From the NCBI RefSeq assembly GCF_028372415.1, contig NC_092874.1, positions 55,403,865 to 55,467,864 on the forward strand: a stretch of 64,000 nucleotides of DNA. Reading direction: 5' to 3'. This DNA comes from Notamacropus eugenii. Its lineage: Eukaryota > Chordata > Mammalia > Diprotodontia > Macropodidae. The notes under the pieces are model-generated. The model made no database searches, was not told where the DNA came from, and was given only the letters and a program-made list of their open reading frames with translations. Position 1 is the stretch's first letter. Each line of letters begins with the position of its first letter. Of this stretch, positions 1 to 11,267 are shown one piece after another. The translations under genes were made by a program, and so were the position numbers.

Positions 1-123
1 ATTATTGGTACTATGTGCATAATTACTAAGTAATTTTACATAATTTGTATTTATATTGTACTGTGTGTTTTGCTCAGCAGGTCATATTATTTCCCTCTAC
101 ACATCTTAATTCCAGACATGATA

Positions 124-159
124 ACACACACAGATACACACACACACACACACACACAC
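124..159. repeat. (CA)n microsatellite
   Basis: A near-perfect CA dinucleotide tract interrupted by 'gata' near its left end. The Thr/His-rich reading frame through it is an artefact of the repeat. Confidence 0.9.
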
Positions 160-377
160 GCTATCTCAGTGGTACATACCTAGAAGTGTCTACGCTGTCA
201 TCAAAGTGGGTTTTTTCCCACCATGGTACATATACAAATTCATCCACCTTACATCCACCTTGTGTTCCAATCCTCCTTTCTCTAGCTCCTGTGACATGGC
301 TTCTATTCCAATGAACTGTTGAATTGTATGTTAGTTATTCTCACCTTTCCCCTACAAAATGACAGCAACCATAATAG

Positions 378-596
378 TTAGCAATGATATCACACTTTAA
401 GGTTTGCAAAGTGTTTTACAAATATTATATGATTTTATTCCTAAGGGGTAGGTCCTATTATTATACAGATGAAGACACTGAGGCAGATGGGGTTTGAGCC
501 ACATGTCCAAAATCACATAACTAGTATGTGTTAGAGTTTGTATTTGAACTCAGCTCTTTTCCAAGTCCATTGCTTTATCCACTATACCACCTGTGT
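378..596 (-). repeat. MIR/core-SINE-type element, antisense
   Basis: It reads 'tttaaggtttgcaaagtg', then 'acagatgaagacactgagg', then 'tttgaactcag' and a 'ccactataccacctg' end. This is the reverse complement of a tRNA-derived core-SINE whose B-box-like 'gagttcaaat' lies at the right side. Old and diverged. Confidence 0.7.
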
Positions 597-926
597 GAGG
601 GGAGTATTAATACTTCAGAACGGTGATAAAAATTGACTTTATTCATTATCATTTTAAAGTGTTACTCTGTTTAAATTAACAAAAATATATATCATATGTG
701 TCACATTCTTAATTTCAAGGAGAAAAGTTAAAACTCACCAATGAAATAGCTAAAATTTTTTGCTTTGTATCTATGGCTATATCCTTAACTTTTGCTTTTG
801 AATATGTGTTGGTATTATAATCTTGAACTTAGCCACTGATTAGTGCTTATAATGATTATATGCCTTTGGTTCAGATTCTGTATTAGCTAGTGTCTTCTAT
901 TTGGTTATTTTTTCAACAACAAGTTT

Positions 927-937
927 TTTTGATAATG
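927..937. repeat. Target-site duplication, left copy (RTE LINE)
   Basis: The 11-mer ttttgataatg occurs here and again at 5065-5075, immediately bracketing the RTE element. The exact match at both element borders supports target-primed insertion and fixes the element ends. Confidence 0.75.
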
Positions 938-1793
938 GGGGTGTGGGGTGTATTCAGGAAGGACCAGTACCAGTACCAGTACCAGTACCTTTGTTGTGAT
1001 GGCTGCTGAGCCCTTTTCAGGGCTCTTTCCACCTTTGGTGTCCATCTGTTCTTCCTAACTCTGACCTGTGGCTCCAAGAAGCTGCAGCATGCACAGCGGC
1101 CACACCTCGGTAAACCATTTTGACAGATGGGCCAAACCAGGTTGAGGGTAACCAAGTTCTCAAACTCATTGGGTGAGTTAGGGGGGGTGTCTACCCCAAG
1201 CATGTGAAAACTTCATCTGGTGGAATGGGCAGATGAGAATAGTTTGTTCCAACGGCCATGAAAGCAGATGAAGCAAGCGATGTGGAGCGCTTAGAGCTTG
1301 GTTAGAGACCCAAGACGCCAAGGTCATCTACTGCATCCTGAACCATCACCAGCCGTCTTGACTCTGTCCTGCCACTGGACTATGATGACTCAGGAGGAGA
1401 GGGTGAGGCTGATGACCTCTTGCAACTCTGCCTCACCTAAATCCAGTTTACCCACGATTCAAAAGACATCACCCGTACCATTTCACTATTATGCCTCAAG
1501 TTCTGTGGTGATAGGCAAGTGATGAAGCAGCAGGTGTGGATACACTGGGAGCTGTAGTCACAACCTTGCACATAGGCAACCTGGGCCATAGGGTCGTTTC
1601 TCACTGGAAGCAGCAATGGGACTTGGCAGCCCCTGGGCGTCTGAGCAGCCTTTTAAGGATCATACTGCTCACCTCCTGGTGTGAGAAAGGGGGCTAGAAA
1701 AGGTGCCCTAAACATTGCCTGCTTACTCAACCCTGGCCTGATTCCTGCGGCAGGCGAGGAATTCCACTATGTGGTTGAAACGCAAAAAAATGT

Positions 1794-2563
1794 ATGAAAA
1801 CATCTACAACAATGATTCCACTCACCATCAGCACATGGAGTATGAGCACACTAATAGACAACACAAAATCCAGTAGACCTGAAAGAAGAACTGCTCTTAT
1901 TGCAAGAGAACTCAACAGGTATCACATCCAAATAGCAGCCCTGAGTGAAACAAGGCTGGCAAATGAAGGCCAGCTTACTGAAGTTGGAGGTGGATACACC
2001 TTTTTATGGAGTGGGTACGGTGAAGGGGAGTGCCTTGAAGCTGGCGTGGGTTTTGCAATCAAAACTAATCTAATCAACAAGCTGGCATGCCTGCCAAAAG
2101 GAGTGAATGACAGGCTCATGACAATGTGATTGCCACTCACAGAAAACGCCATGCCACCATCATCAGTGCCTATGCTCCCACCATGACAAACCCTAATAAA
2201 GTCAAAGAAAAATTTTATGAAGACCTAAAGGCCCCTATCATCAATGTGCCAAAAGAAGACAAGCTTATAATTCTGGATGACTTTAATACTAGAGTAGGTT
2301 CAGACTACCAGACTTGGCAGGGAGTCCTTGGGAGGAATGGAGTTGGAAACAGCAACAGCAGTGGTCATTTACTGCTGAAGACATGTGCATTGCATGACCT
2401 TCTCATCACCAACACTGTCTTCTGTTTACCTAAACACAATAAAACTTCATGGATGCACCCTCATAGCAAACACTAGCATCTAATAGACTATGTGATTGTA
2501 AGGAGAAGAGGCAGACAAGATGTGAGAGTGACAAAGGCAATGTGTGGTGCGGAGTGCTGAACT
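1794..2563 (+). pseudogene. RTE endonuclease domain remnant
   Basis: Two overlapping frames carry pieces of an apurinic-type endonuclease. The first (1794-2129) contains 'IAALSETRL', with the metal-binding Glu in the ETR context, and a 'GVGFAI' strand. The second (2126-2476) contains 'SAYAPTM' and 'DDFNTRVG', the catalytic Asp/Asn block; the usual first residue of that block is Gly and here is Asp. A stop at 2474-2476 is followed in the same frame by 'DYVIVRR'. The frameshift at about 2126 and later stops break the domain. Genome pipelines often mislabel this fragment as 'craniofacial development protein 2-like'; it is retrotransposon-derived. Confidence 0.8.
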
Positions 2564-2694
2564 GATTGCAGACTTATCCTTTCCAAGCTAAATATTCACA
2601 TTCATCAAAAGTGCTGCCCTCAAGGCAAAATGACTTCCAGAAGAATTAGTGTCAACAAATAAGACCTCTTCTCTGAGCATGAACAGCTGCTAAC

Positions 2695-4534
2695 TTGGAG
2701 GGACAGTTGAGTCAACATACAGTTGGCAACAGTGGAGCAGAAAAGGAGTGGGCAGCTCTCAGACATTTGGTGTACAGCACTGCATTTGCTCATCTGGGTC
2801 AGAACACTTGCAAACACCAAGACTGGTTTGATGAAAATGGTGGGGAAATTCAGAAGCTGCTAAATGAAAAACATGAACTCCACAAGATTTACCATCAGGA
2901 TAGTTCATCCACCTCTAAGAAGGCAGCATTTAATTCCATCAAAAGCAAACTACAAGAAAAGCTTAAAGAGATGCAGGATTCCTGGCTCAGTAAGAAGGCA
3001 GATGGATTTCAGTTTTATACTGATAGTAGCAATCCAAAGTGCTTTTATGATTCCCTGAAAGCTATTTATGGACCAAAAACTTATGGTGCATCACAACTAT
3101 TCAGTGCTGACAGGAGTCACATTGAGTAGTGATAAGGACAAGATCCTAAAGAGATGGGCTGAACACTTCCATAGTGTTCTCAACAGATCTTTATCAATCA
3201 GTGCTGAGGCCGTTGACCGTTTACCTCAGATTGAAGTCAATCCCTCCTTAGCTGAATTTCCAACTGAAGAAGAAGTTTTGAGGGCCATTAGTCTCTTTTC
3301 ATGTGGCAAAGCACCTGGTGCAGATTCTATTCCAGCTGAGATTTACAAGGTAGGGGGGCCATTGCTCATGCAAAAGCTGACTGAAATTTTCCAGGTTATA
3401 TGGCAAGAGGAGGTTATCCCCCAGGAGTTCAAGGATGCTTCCATTGTCCATCTCTATAAGGGTAAAAGGAATAGACTGTCCTGTAACAATCACAAGGCGA
3501 TCTCTCTCTTAGTCATTGCTGGCAAAATTCTTGCTAGAGTCCTTCTTAATGGGCTGATCCTTCACTTGGAAGATGGGCATATACCTGAGAGCCAGTGTGG
3601 TTTCAGAAAGGGCCAAGGAATAGCTGATATGGTGTTTGCTGCCCGACAACTCCAGGAGAAATGCCAGGAGCAGAACAGAGGTCTGTACACAACATTTGTA
3701 GATCTGACCAAGGTCTTTGACACTGTTAGTCATGAGTGCTTATGGAAAATTATGTCAAAACTTGGTTGCCAGGAGAAGTTCATCAATATTGTATGTCAGT
3801 TTCATGATGGCATGTTTACCCGGGTTCTGGATAATGGACAAAGCTCTCGTGCCTTCCCAGTCACCAATGGAGTGAAACAGGGCTGTGTGCTTGCTTCCAT
3901 GCTTTTTAGCATGATGATTTCAGCCATGTTGATAAATGCTTTCAATGAGAATGAACACGGCGTCAAGGTCAACTATTGTACTGATGGTAAGTTCTTCAAT
4001 TTGAAAAGGTTACAAGCCAAGACCAAAGTGGAGGAAGTGTTGGTGCATGATTTTCTGTTTGCAGATGATTGTGCACTCAGTGCAGCCTCCGAAGCTGAGA
4101 TGCAACAAAGTATGGATCAATTTTCTACTGCCTGTGCCAATTGTGGCCTAATAATTAACACCAAAAAAACACAGGTGCTCCATCAGCCACCACCACACCA
4201 TCCATATGTGAAACCATCAGTAACAACAAATGGAGAAGTTTTGAATGCTGTGTATAAGTTCACTCATCTTGGTAGTGTACTTTCCAGGCACGTACACATT
4301 GACAATGAGATTGATGCACACATTGCCAGAGCTAGCTCAGTGTTTGAGAGTCTGCGAAGAAAGGTTTGGGAGAGAAGAAGTATTAGACTGACGACCAAAC
4401 TGAAGCTCTACAGAATTGTTGTGCTGACCTCATTGTTATATGCTTGTGAAACATGGACAGTCTACCCGCACCATGCTAGGAAACTGAATCGCTTCCACTT
4501 GAATTGCTTTAGAAAGATTCTGAGGATCACTTAG
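2695..4534 (+). pseudogene. RTE reverse transcriptase (RT core frame intact, flanks broken)
   Basis: The frame 2695-3129 carries the endonuclease-RT linker. A frameshift near 3110-3128 moves the reading into the frame that stays open to a TAG at 4532-4534 (the ORF from 3068 has 488 codons). RT landmarks in order: 'GKAPGADSIPAEIY' upstream of the fingers, 'ISLLVIAGKIL', 'CGFRKGQG', motif A 'FVDLTKVFDTV' with the first catalytic Asp, motif B 'GVKQGC', and motif C 'FADDC' with the Asp pair. All core catalytic residues are present. The closing stop lies where related elements continue, so it is probably a Trp-to-stop change and the thumb/C-terminal part beyond it is cut off. Not host-derived. Enzymatic competence is unlikely without the endonuclease. 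Confidence 0.85.
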
Positions 4535-4927
4535 CATGATAAGGTACCAGACACTGAAGTCCTTGCTTGAACTGAACTGCCAAGTATTCAAACTATGCTT
4601 CAGAGAGCACAGCTCTGATGGGCTGGTCATGTTCAAATGCAAAATGTACACTTGCCAAAAAGACTATTTTATGGAGAACTTGCATGGGACAGGTGATCAC
4701 ATGGTGGCCAAGAGAAACGATACAAGGACACTCTCAAGGTCTCTGTCAAGAACTTTGGATTTAACTGTGCAACATGGGAGACACTGCCACAGGACCACTC
4801 AGCATGGCGTGCCCACATAAGAAAAGGTGCTGTGCTCTTTGCGCAAAGTGGAATTGAGACAGCACAAAATAAACGGAGGATGTGCAAATTTGGGATATCC
4901 ATCCCAAATATTCACACAGACTATCTG

Positions 4928-4990
4928 TGCCCAACCTGTGGTAGAGCATTCTGAGCTTGTATTGGTCTGATCAGTCACAGTCAGACACAT
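4928..4990 (+). pseudogene. C2H2 zinc-finger-like C-terminus of the RTE ORF
   Basis: One frame reads Cys-Pro-Thr-Cys (4928-4939), an in-frame TGA (4952-4954), then Ile-Gly-Leu-Ile-Ser-His and Ser-Gln-Thr-His (4961-4990). The spacing C-x2-C-x12-H-x3-H fits a classical C2H2 finger. Its place at the end of the RTE protein, just before the 3' end, suggests it is the element's own C-terminal nucleic-acid-binding finger, not a host zinc-finger gene. The internal TGA could be a decayed CGA. Confidence 0.6.
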
Positions 4991-5064
4991 TCAAATTTCA
5001 CTTTACAATGGTGATGTCATTTTGGTCCTCTTCGAAGACAAAGGACAGACAACCAACCAACCAA

Positions 5065-5075
5065 TTTTGATAATG
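5065..5075. repeat. Target-site duplication, right copy (RTE LINE)
   Basis: Exact second copy of the 11-mer found at 927-937, directly after the ACCA-repeat tail. Confidence 0.75.
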
Positions 5076-5184
5076 ATCAACTTTATAGTATAATTTGAAA
5101 TAAACTTGATGATGCCGGCCTCCTTTCCTCATTTCCTCCTTCCCCATAATTCCCCTCAAACACTGTTTTCTACTTATTCTTTCT

Positions 5185-6330
5185 TTTTGAAAATTTTATT
5201 TATTTTTAATTTATGAAACAAAACAAACATTTCCATATCATAGTAGAATAGAAAAAGATGATTGCATATGCAACTGTAAATCTATTATGCACAACTTGCT
5301 ATTCCTTTAAAATTTATCATAAAGTTATCATGAAATTTTCTTTTTTTCCTTCCCTCCCCCACCACGCAGACATGGCTACCATTAGACACAAATATGTGTA
5401 TGTGCGTATATACATATATGCGTGTGTATACATGTGTGTATATATAAACTCTCTAAACACACTTCTATTTATCAGTTCCTTCTCTGGATACAGATAGCAT
5501 CTTACTTCATAGGTCCTTTGTAGTTAATTGGGTATTTATAATAGTCAATATGACTTAGTCACTCAAAATTGTACTTAAAACAGTATTGCTGTTCCTGTAT
5601 ACAATGTTTTCCTGGTTCTGTTCATCTCAATCTTCATTATTTCATGCAAGCCTATGATAAAAATTTTGTTAGGGTTTACTTAATCTATGAAGTTCTTCTA
5701 TGGTATATTATTAATATTGCATCAAATTATGTTAATTTGGATCATATTAACATTTTACTATACTGTCTCCATCCAGTCACAAATGGGATATTTCTTTAAT
5801 TATTTAGTTAATTATTTCTGTTAAAGTTGTTTTATAGTATTTTTATAGTCTTCCTATAGTTCTTATGCATGCCTTGATATGCTAAAGTGTTCAATATATT
5901 TTGTTGGTAATTATGAGCTATATTTATCTTTGTAGTAATCTCTTCTGGTTTCTTTTAGTGATATACAATATGGGGAGGGGCCTTATATTTTACCTATTGA
6001 TACCTTTCCAAAGCCTTCATTAACTATGTTGTTGAATCTCTTGAGATATTCTAATTATACCTTCCTATCGCTACTAAATAGAAATAACTTCTTTGATAAT
6101 GCTTATTCCTTTCATTTCTTTTTTTTCTTGCCCTATAGCTATAGCTAAATTCTTAAAACTATGTAGGATGGTAATGGTGTCAGTGAACAGCTTTCCCTGT
6201 CTTTTTGGTGCATTTTGGTTTCTAATTCTTCACTGCATATGGTACTAGCTAGGTCTTTGTTTCAGATGGAGGGAGGATATTCATTGTTCTATCTTACAGA
6301 TGCAGACTTCCTTTTGTTTTTAACTAAATC
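5185..6330 (-). mobile_element. L1 fragment, antisense, with deletions
   Basis: Starts with a T-rich block (reverse complement of the A-tail), followed by a 3'-UTR-like stretch ('ttgcatatgcaactgtaaat', 'cctccctcccccacc') and a TA/TG microsatellite. Farther right comes antisense ORF2-like text ('ctatagctatagctaaattc', 'gtaggatggtaatggtgtc'). The reading is broken throughout. Boundaries are approximate and the middle part is less certain. Confidence 0.6.
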
Positions 6331-6809
6331 TATAATTTTGTTTGGTGCCTGGTACAGAGAAGGTGCTTAATGAGCATTTATTGATTACCTGACCAGTATA
6401 GGGAACTCCTAGTGAGGAATTTTACTCTTCTCACATCTGTCAGCAGCTCTCCTACAATTCCGTCTTAAGGTATTACTTGTAAGGCACTGGGAAGGTGACT
6501 TACCTACAAGAGTCACATAATCCAGTAAGTTTAAGAGGCAGTTCTTGAAACCAGGTCTTTCTGACTCTGAGGCAAGCTTTTCAGCAGCGGATTTCATCAA
6601 TACCAGCTCCCTACAAAGTGGCAAATTCAGAGAGGCAAAGATCAGTATTAAACAAAATTATTCCACTTCAAAATGAGTCCCATTCCAACATCCCTCTTTT
6701 GTTAACACCATGATCCATCCTGCCATTGCTTTAGCTATTTCTTGCTGGTTGTTAGTCTATGTGAAAACATTGGTGAAACTCTCAAATACTTCTGCTCCAA
6801 TGACCCTCT

Positions 6810-7053
6810 CAGTCATTTCTTTTTCAGTCATGTCTGACTTTTCATGACCCTCTTTGGGGTTTTCTTGGCAGAGATACTGGAGTGTTTTGCCTTTTTCTTC
6901 TTGAGCTCTTTTTACAGATGAAGAAACTAAGGCAAACAGTTAAGTGACTTGCCCAGGGTCACATAACTAAGTGCCTGAGGCCAGATTTGAACTCAGGATG
7001 ATGAGTATTCCAGATTCCCGGTACAGCACTCTATCTACTGTACCACCTGGCCA
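6810..7053 (-). repeat. WSINE1-type tRNA-derived SINE, antisense
   Basis: It begins 'cagtcatgtctgac', then 'ggggttttcttggca', 'acagatgaagaaact', 'gacttgcccagggtcaca', 'gatttgaactcagg', and ends '...ctgtaccacctggcc'. This is the reverse complement of the common marsupial SINE with a tRNA-like head. Confidence 0.85.
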
Positions 7054-7754
7054 CTAAATCCTCTCTATAAAGGTGCTTTTAAGGTGTAACCTAAAGTCAA
7101 GAATATCTATTCACATATGCTTTGCTCATTGTAAGGGTATAAACTTGAAATTTTAATGCATTTTATTAAATAAGATGCAACGAAATTTCCTAAGTTTTAG
7201 TTTTTCATGATTTAGTCTCAAATGAACCCTTTGTTCACTATTTACTCAAAAATTATAGTCTTGGTTTTAAATAGATCAACTTTAATTTTCCTTTTTCTGG
7301 TAGCAGTCATCCTCAGAGAAGCCAGGTTTGCTGTAAATACAGAAGACAATTTAATTACATTAAGGAAAAAACTTTCTATTCCTATAAATACTGTTTCCAA
7401 CATAAACGTATACATGTATTCTTATTAAAGTATATCACATTGTACAATCATGTGACTTAGTTTTTCTTATTGATAGGATCGATAATAGAACAGTAGAAGG
7501 AGTCTTTGAAATCATAGCATAAATAGATGAATTGATCATTGATCACAACGAATACATTTTAAAGTCACTTAACCTTTTTAACCAGAAACAATCACACCAC
7601 CTACTAGCACTGGTGTAAGGATCAGAGAAACTTATATAAAGCATTTTGTAAATTTAAAGTACTGTATTAATGTGAGCTATTATTGAAACTCTCAGTTTTG
7701 TTGGCGTAGACCAGGGTGCCTTAATCTCTTGACTCATTGTGATCAGTCCCTTTC

Positions 7755-7925
7755 TCAATTTTGATTTTGGCAATTGGATTTTTTTTTTGTTCTCCATTTT
7801 TCTGATTAAATTTATGAATTCATTTTATTGATCTTTTCAAAAAGTTCTTTGTATATCAATCCAGTTATACTTTTGTTTCGTCTTGTTAAGATCTCCTATT
7901 TTAACAGTTTCCTCACTTTTGGCAT
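7755..7925 (-). mobile_element. L1 ORF2 scrap, antisense
   Basis: The text 'ttattgatcttttcaaaaag' and its surroundings resemble the reverse complement of an L1 ORF2 segment that is recognisable across mammals. Short and diverged. Confidence 0.4.
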
Positions 7926-8051
7926 TATGATTTGTTCACTTTAATTTAGCTTCAAGAAGCAAAGTTGCTTACTGCAAACTCATTGCCAAAACAATAATTT
8001 GCATTTTTACTAGTGTCCACATTTTTTCACATTAACCAAATTTGTCTTTAA

Positions 8052-8267
<216 letters not shown>

Positions 8268-8317
8268 TAGTATATTCATAAGCATAGAGGCCAGAATGGT
8301 AGTATAAAGGAGACAGA

Positions 8318-8552
8318 GGGAACATGCATTTATTAAACACATACTGAATGCTAGGAATTGTGCTAGGCACTTTGCTCATATCATCCTAACAATAATGCTG
8401 GGAGATGAGTGCCATTCTTAAGCCCATTTTACAGCTGAAAAAACTGAGGTAGACAAGAGGTTAAGTGACTTTCCCATGATTACTCAGTAAGTGTCTGGAT
8501 TTGAACTCAAGTTTTCCTCGCTCTGGGTGCACAGTACCTCTTAGCTGCTTAT
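8318..8552 (-). repeat. MIR/core-SINE-type element, antisense
   Basis: The sequence runs 'tttattaaacacatactgaa', 'gctaggcactttgctcat', 'acagctgaaaaaactgagg', 'ggatttgaactcaagtt', and ends near 'cctcttagctgc'. Confidence 0.7.
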
Positions 8553-9439
8553 AAAAGTTTAGTCTTGGAATCAGAAAGAACATAGTGTAGCTACAGTAAC
8601 CCTGGGTCATTAATTTCAGGACTCAGTACCCCACCCAGTTCTTTACGACTATACAGCTAGGTCCCTACTAGTGAGAGTGATTAATCTCTCTGAAGTGGTC
8701 ACATTATTAAAATTTGAATGGCATATTTCCATTGGGCTAGAACCTATGACCCTATTCTTATATAATTGCAACATTAAATAGTGTTAATTTGAATGCATGT
8801 GACCACTTTGGGGACATTCATTATCCCAACTAGTGGGGACCTAGGTATGAGTTACAGATGTGTTACTGTGCTGCATTGATGAGGAAAGTCATGTCATGGT
8901 CCACTGATGGTATCAAAGGAATCTTCTTATGCTTTAAAATGATCAATCAGTGGAACCAGGAAAATCAGAGGTTGGGAACCATAGTACTGGTAACTGACCA
9001 TTGCTTTAGGAGTTATACAAATTCTTCATTTCCTGTTCTCAGTTGTCATAGTCAACATAGGACCTAAAACTGAATATAGAGAGGATGAGACAGTCACAAA
9101 ACTGCTGTCTATTTGGGACTAAGGATCGAGAAATTATTTTTGGTTTTGTTGTTATTGTTTTGTGTGGGAAAGAAACCAAGTACACACAGATCTCTTGAGT
9201 TGTGTCCATAACTTGCAAATAGCAAAGAATTATTCCAGTCTTCAGAGAAGAGTCTTGCTTCAAAAACCACCTGGTAAAATGGAAGCATCCAAACTCTCCT
9301 ATGTGTTTTGCTGCTAAGGCCGGCCAAAAAGCTTCCAAAAACCTTGGTGTATACATATACAAATGCAACATGGTAGCACATGCAGAAAACAGAGATTTTA
9401 ATAAATGTTTTTAATGGTGGGATGATGTCAGACAGAGTG

Positions 9440-9612
9440 AGAAACAAGTATTAATATGTATGCTGTGATGGCACATGTATAACTTATTCCGAATTGCTTA
9501 TCATTTTAGGGATGGAAAAGGGACAGAGGGAGGGAGAGAATTTGGAACTTAATATTTTTAAATGTTAAAGATCCTTTTTACATGCAAATGGGAAAAATAA
9601 AATGTTATTTAA
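9440..9612 (+). mobile_element. L1 3' end, sense, strongly 5'-truncated
   Basis: It contains 'ccgaattgcttatc', 'agggagggagagaatttgga', 'ttacatgcaaatggg' and an A-rich 'aaaaataaaatg' tail. This is the marsupial L1 3'-UTR layout (G-rich purine block followed by an AT-rich tail). Confidence 0.6.
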
Positions 9613-9783
9613 AAGCAAAAACAAAAAATGTATACTAGTTTTAAAATGATCTGACACAAAACCACAAGCAAAACACATTTTGTTAGAGAAATGAAGTGGA
9701 AAGAATATATTGAAGGAGAAGGAATTTAAAACTTAGAATTGTTTTTTCTCTTATAAATGACCACGTATGTCATTACTGTCTAG

Positions 9784-9990
9784 GTTGTCCAAGAAGCCTT
9801 GGACAAGGCCAGAGAAGGTCGTACCTGTATTGTGATCGCTCACCGCCTCTCCACCATCCAGAATGCCGACCTTATTGTGGTATTCCAGAACGGCAAGATC
9901 AAAGAACAAGGAACACACCAGCAGCTGCTGGCTCAGAAAGGCTTCTACTTTTCACTGGTCACTGTTCAGAGTGGGGCAAAGCGCATGTGA
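9784..9990 (+). CDS. ABCB1: ABCB1 last coding exon (H-loop and C-terminus)
   Basis: The exon opens after 'ctgtctag' and ends at TGA 9988-9990, giving 68 codons plus stop (207 nt), the normal length for this exon. It carries '[14 protein letters not shown]' with the H-loop histidine at exon residue 20, then '[19 protein letters not shown]' and the tail 'VQSGAKRM'. The '-KR-x' ending resembles mammalian ABCB1 tails (-TKRQ, -AKRS) rather than the -TQNL of human ABCB4, which is the best residue-level support for ABCB1. It completes the second NBD; the H-loop His contacts the ATP gamma phosphate. The acceptor joins in phase 0 to the donor at 8204. No frameshift or missing key residue is seen. Confidence 0.92.
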   Translation, partial: VVQEALDKAREGRTCIVIAHRLSTIQNADLIVVFQNGKIKEQGTHQQLLAQKGFYFSLVTVQSGAKRM

Positions 9991-10420
9991 GCTCCATTCA
10001 CTCTGTGCATTTCATAAATCAAATATTTCCTGTATTTGTGTTTAAAAAATGGAATAATAGCCATAAACTTCTGCCATAAGTGCCGGAAAGCAAGTCCTGT
10101 AGGCTGTCTCATCTACTGCTACAACTGGATCTCTGGCCATAGAATTCAGTGACTCCAGAAAAGAAAGAACACTTAAGGAAAATCTACCATTGTCCCATGC
10201 ATTATGAAACTTATGGGAGTGTTGAGGATAGCTAGTCTGTTTGTTTTTTAACAACTGTCTAAGCAATTTTATTTTTTATTCCTAGTCTCCTTCAGAAAGT
10301 AGTTGACTTTCCTTGCTTAAAAAAAAAATGAGATGCTGTGACTAAAGGGTGGGAACTCCTGAAATAACTGTTTTGTAAAATATAAGAGCCTATAATAAAA
10401 ACTGAACATTTCTTGGACTA
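9991..10420 (+). other. ABCB1: ABCB1 3' untranslated region
   Basis: AT-rich sequence after the stop with no repeat signature. The end 'cctataataaaaactgaac' resembles the end of the human ABCB1 3' UTR as I recall it, suggesting cleavage shortly after 10,410. A later AATAAA at 10499-10504 could give a slightly longer form. Confidence 0.65.
10394..10399 (+). terminator. ABCB1: Poly(A) signal AATAAA of ABCB1
   Basis: A canonical hexamer about 400 nt after the stop, in a context that looks conserved with placental ABCB1. A second canonical hexamer lies at 10499-10504. Confidence 0.65.
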
Positions 10421-10963
10421 GTATAATATTGTTCAAACCTAAACTGAGAATACCACTTCCCAATGAAAATACTGTAGATTGTAAAGTATTTGGTTCAAAA
10501 TAAAAGAACGCTACTCTGTCCTTTTCTCATGCTGGGTCCTACAAAGTTGTACAACCTTGTTCATTCTTGTATTTAATCCTGTGTGTTACTTTTCAACTTC
10601 TGTTATTATGGCCAGCTAAGCAAAGATTGGAAACAAAGCAATATTCATCCATTTGTTTGGGCCAGAAGAGAAATGCTAAATCATGAAACTGGATCTTCCT
10701 TTGGTGTATTGTTAATATTTTGCGCTGCTGCTGCAAAGTGTTGTTAAAGAATTCTATTATTTTTGCACTTTGAAAAATACAAAACTGTGTTATTGTTTTC
10801 ATTTCACTACTGACTTACCTTCCATGGAATTAATTCCCTACAATGTCAACCCAGTTTCACAATGTAGGAGCCTTCAGATACTGTGAGTTCAGATGTGTTG
10901 GATTACAAGGTCTCCTCTCTCAAATTATGATATTGTTAACCAGAAATCATAGGGCAACAATCT

Positions 10964-10987
10964 GCAAAAAAAAAATAATAATAATAA
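10964..10987. repeat. A-run followed by (ATA)n
   Basis: A poly(A) run grading into 'ataataataata'; it may be the decayed tail of a retroposon but no body is evident. Confidence 0.6.
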
Positions 10988-11241
10988 CTAGGACCCTCTC
11001 TTAATTAGCGTTCTCTCAAGCATAATGTGATTCCTAAGTTTTATTGAGAACAACCCTGACCCAAATGAAAACTCCTCTTCTGTGATGCTGACAAACCTCA
11101 AGGTGATTAATTATGCTATCCACCAGGGAGTGCTAGTAATATTTTGAAATGTGACCTATTACTGCCTAAAGACTTCTTTATATGAAAATAATTTTAAGGG
11201 GGAAAATTACAGCATTAAAATATTGGCCTACTGAAATTCTT

Positions 11242-11267
11242 TCACACAAACATGGGTGTTTGTGTGA
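11242..11267. repeat. Perfect inverted repeat (11-bp stem, 4-nt loop)
   Basis: The left arm TCACACAAACA (11242-11252) and right arm TGTTTGTGTGA (11257-11267) are exact reverse complements around the loop TGGG. Confidence 0.9.

Larger units (their letters stand above)
938..5064 (+). mobile_element. Full-length RTE (BovB-like) non-LTR retrotransposon
   Basis: A 4127-bp element. Order: a 5' non-coding part with a short CCAGTA tandem (963-990), an AP-endonuclease-like region broken over several frames (about 1820-2560), a linker region (about 2695-3128), a reverse transcriptase with an uninterrupted frame to 4534, a degraded C-terminal part with a zinc-finger-like end (4928-4990), and a short 3' tail ending in ACCA repeats. 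Flanking 11-bp duplications (927-937, 5065-5075) mark it as a complete TPRT insertion. RTE elements end in short tandem repeats rather than poly(A), as here. It lies in sense orientation in an ABCB1 intron. Frameshifts and stops make it non-autonomous now. The family label rests on domain order and motif wording, not a database match. Confidence 0.88.

Noticed and set aside
1794..2476. Possible host gene 'craniofacial development protein 2-like'
   Set aside because: The endonuclease motifs belong to the RTE LINE spanning 938-5064, which is flanked by target-site duplications; it is not a host gene.
6340..6625. Small minus-strand ORF with 'ESERPGFKNCLLNLL'-type wording
   Set aside because: It has no recognised domain, and the left flank is an L2-like scrap; nothing beyond an open frame supports a gene.
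8858..9447. Overlapping ORFs in the last ABCB1 intron
   Set aside because: Low-complexity AT-rich intronic frames without splice sites or domain motifs.
9784..9990. Calling the upstream gene a second ABCB4 copy
   Set aside because: The C-terminal tail and poly(A) context look like ABCB1, and order and orientation match the mammalian ABCB1-ABCB4 tandem. A local ABCB duplication specific to this lineage is not fully excluded.
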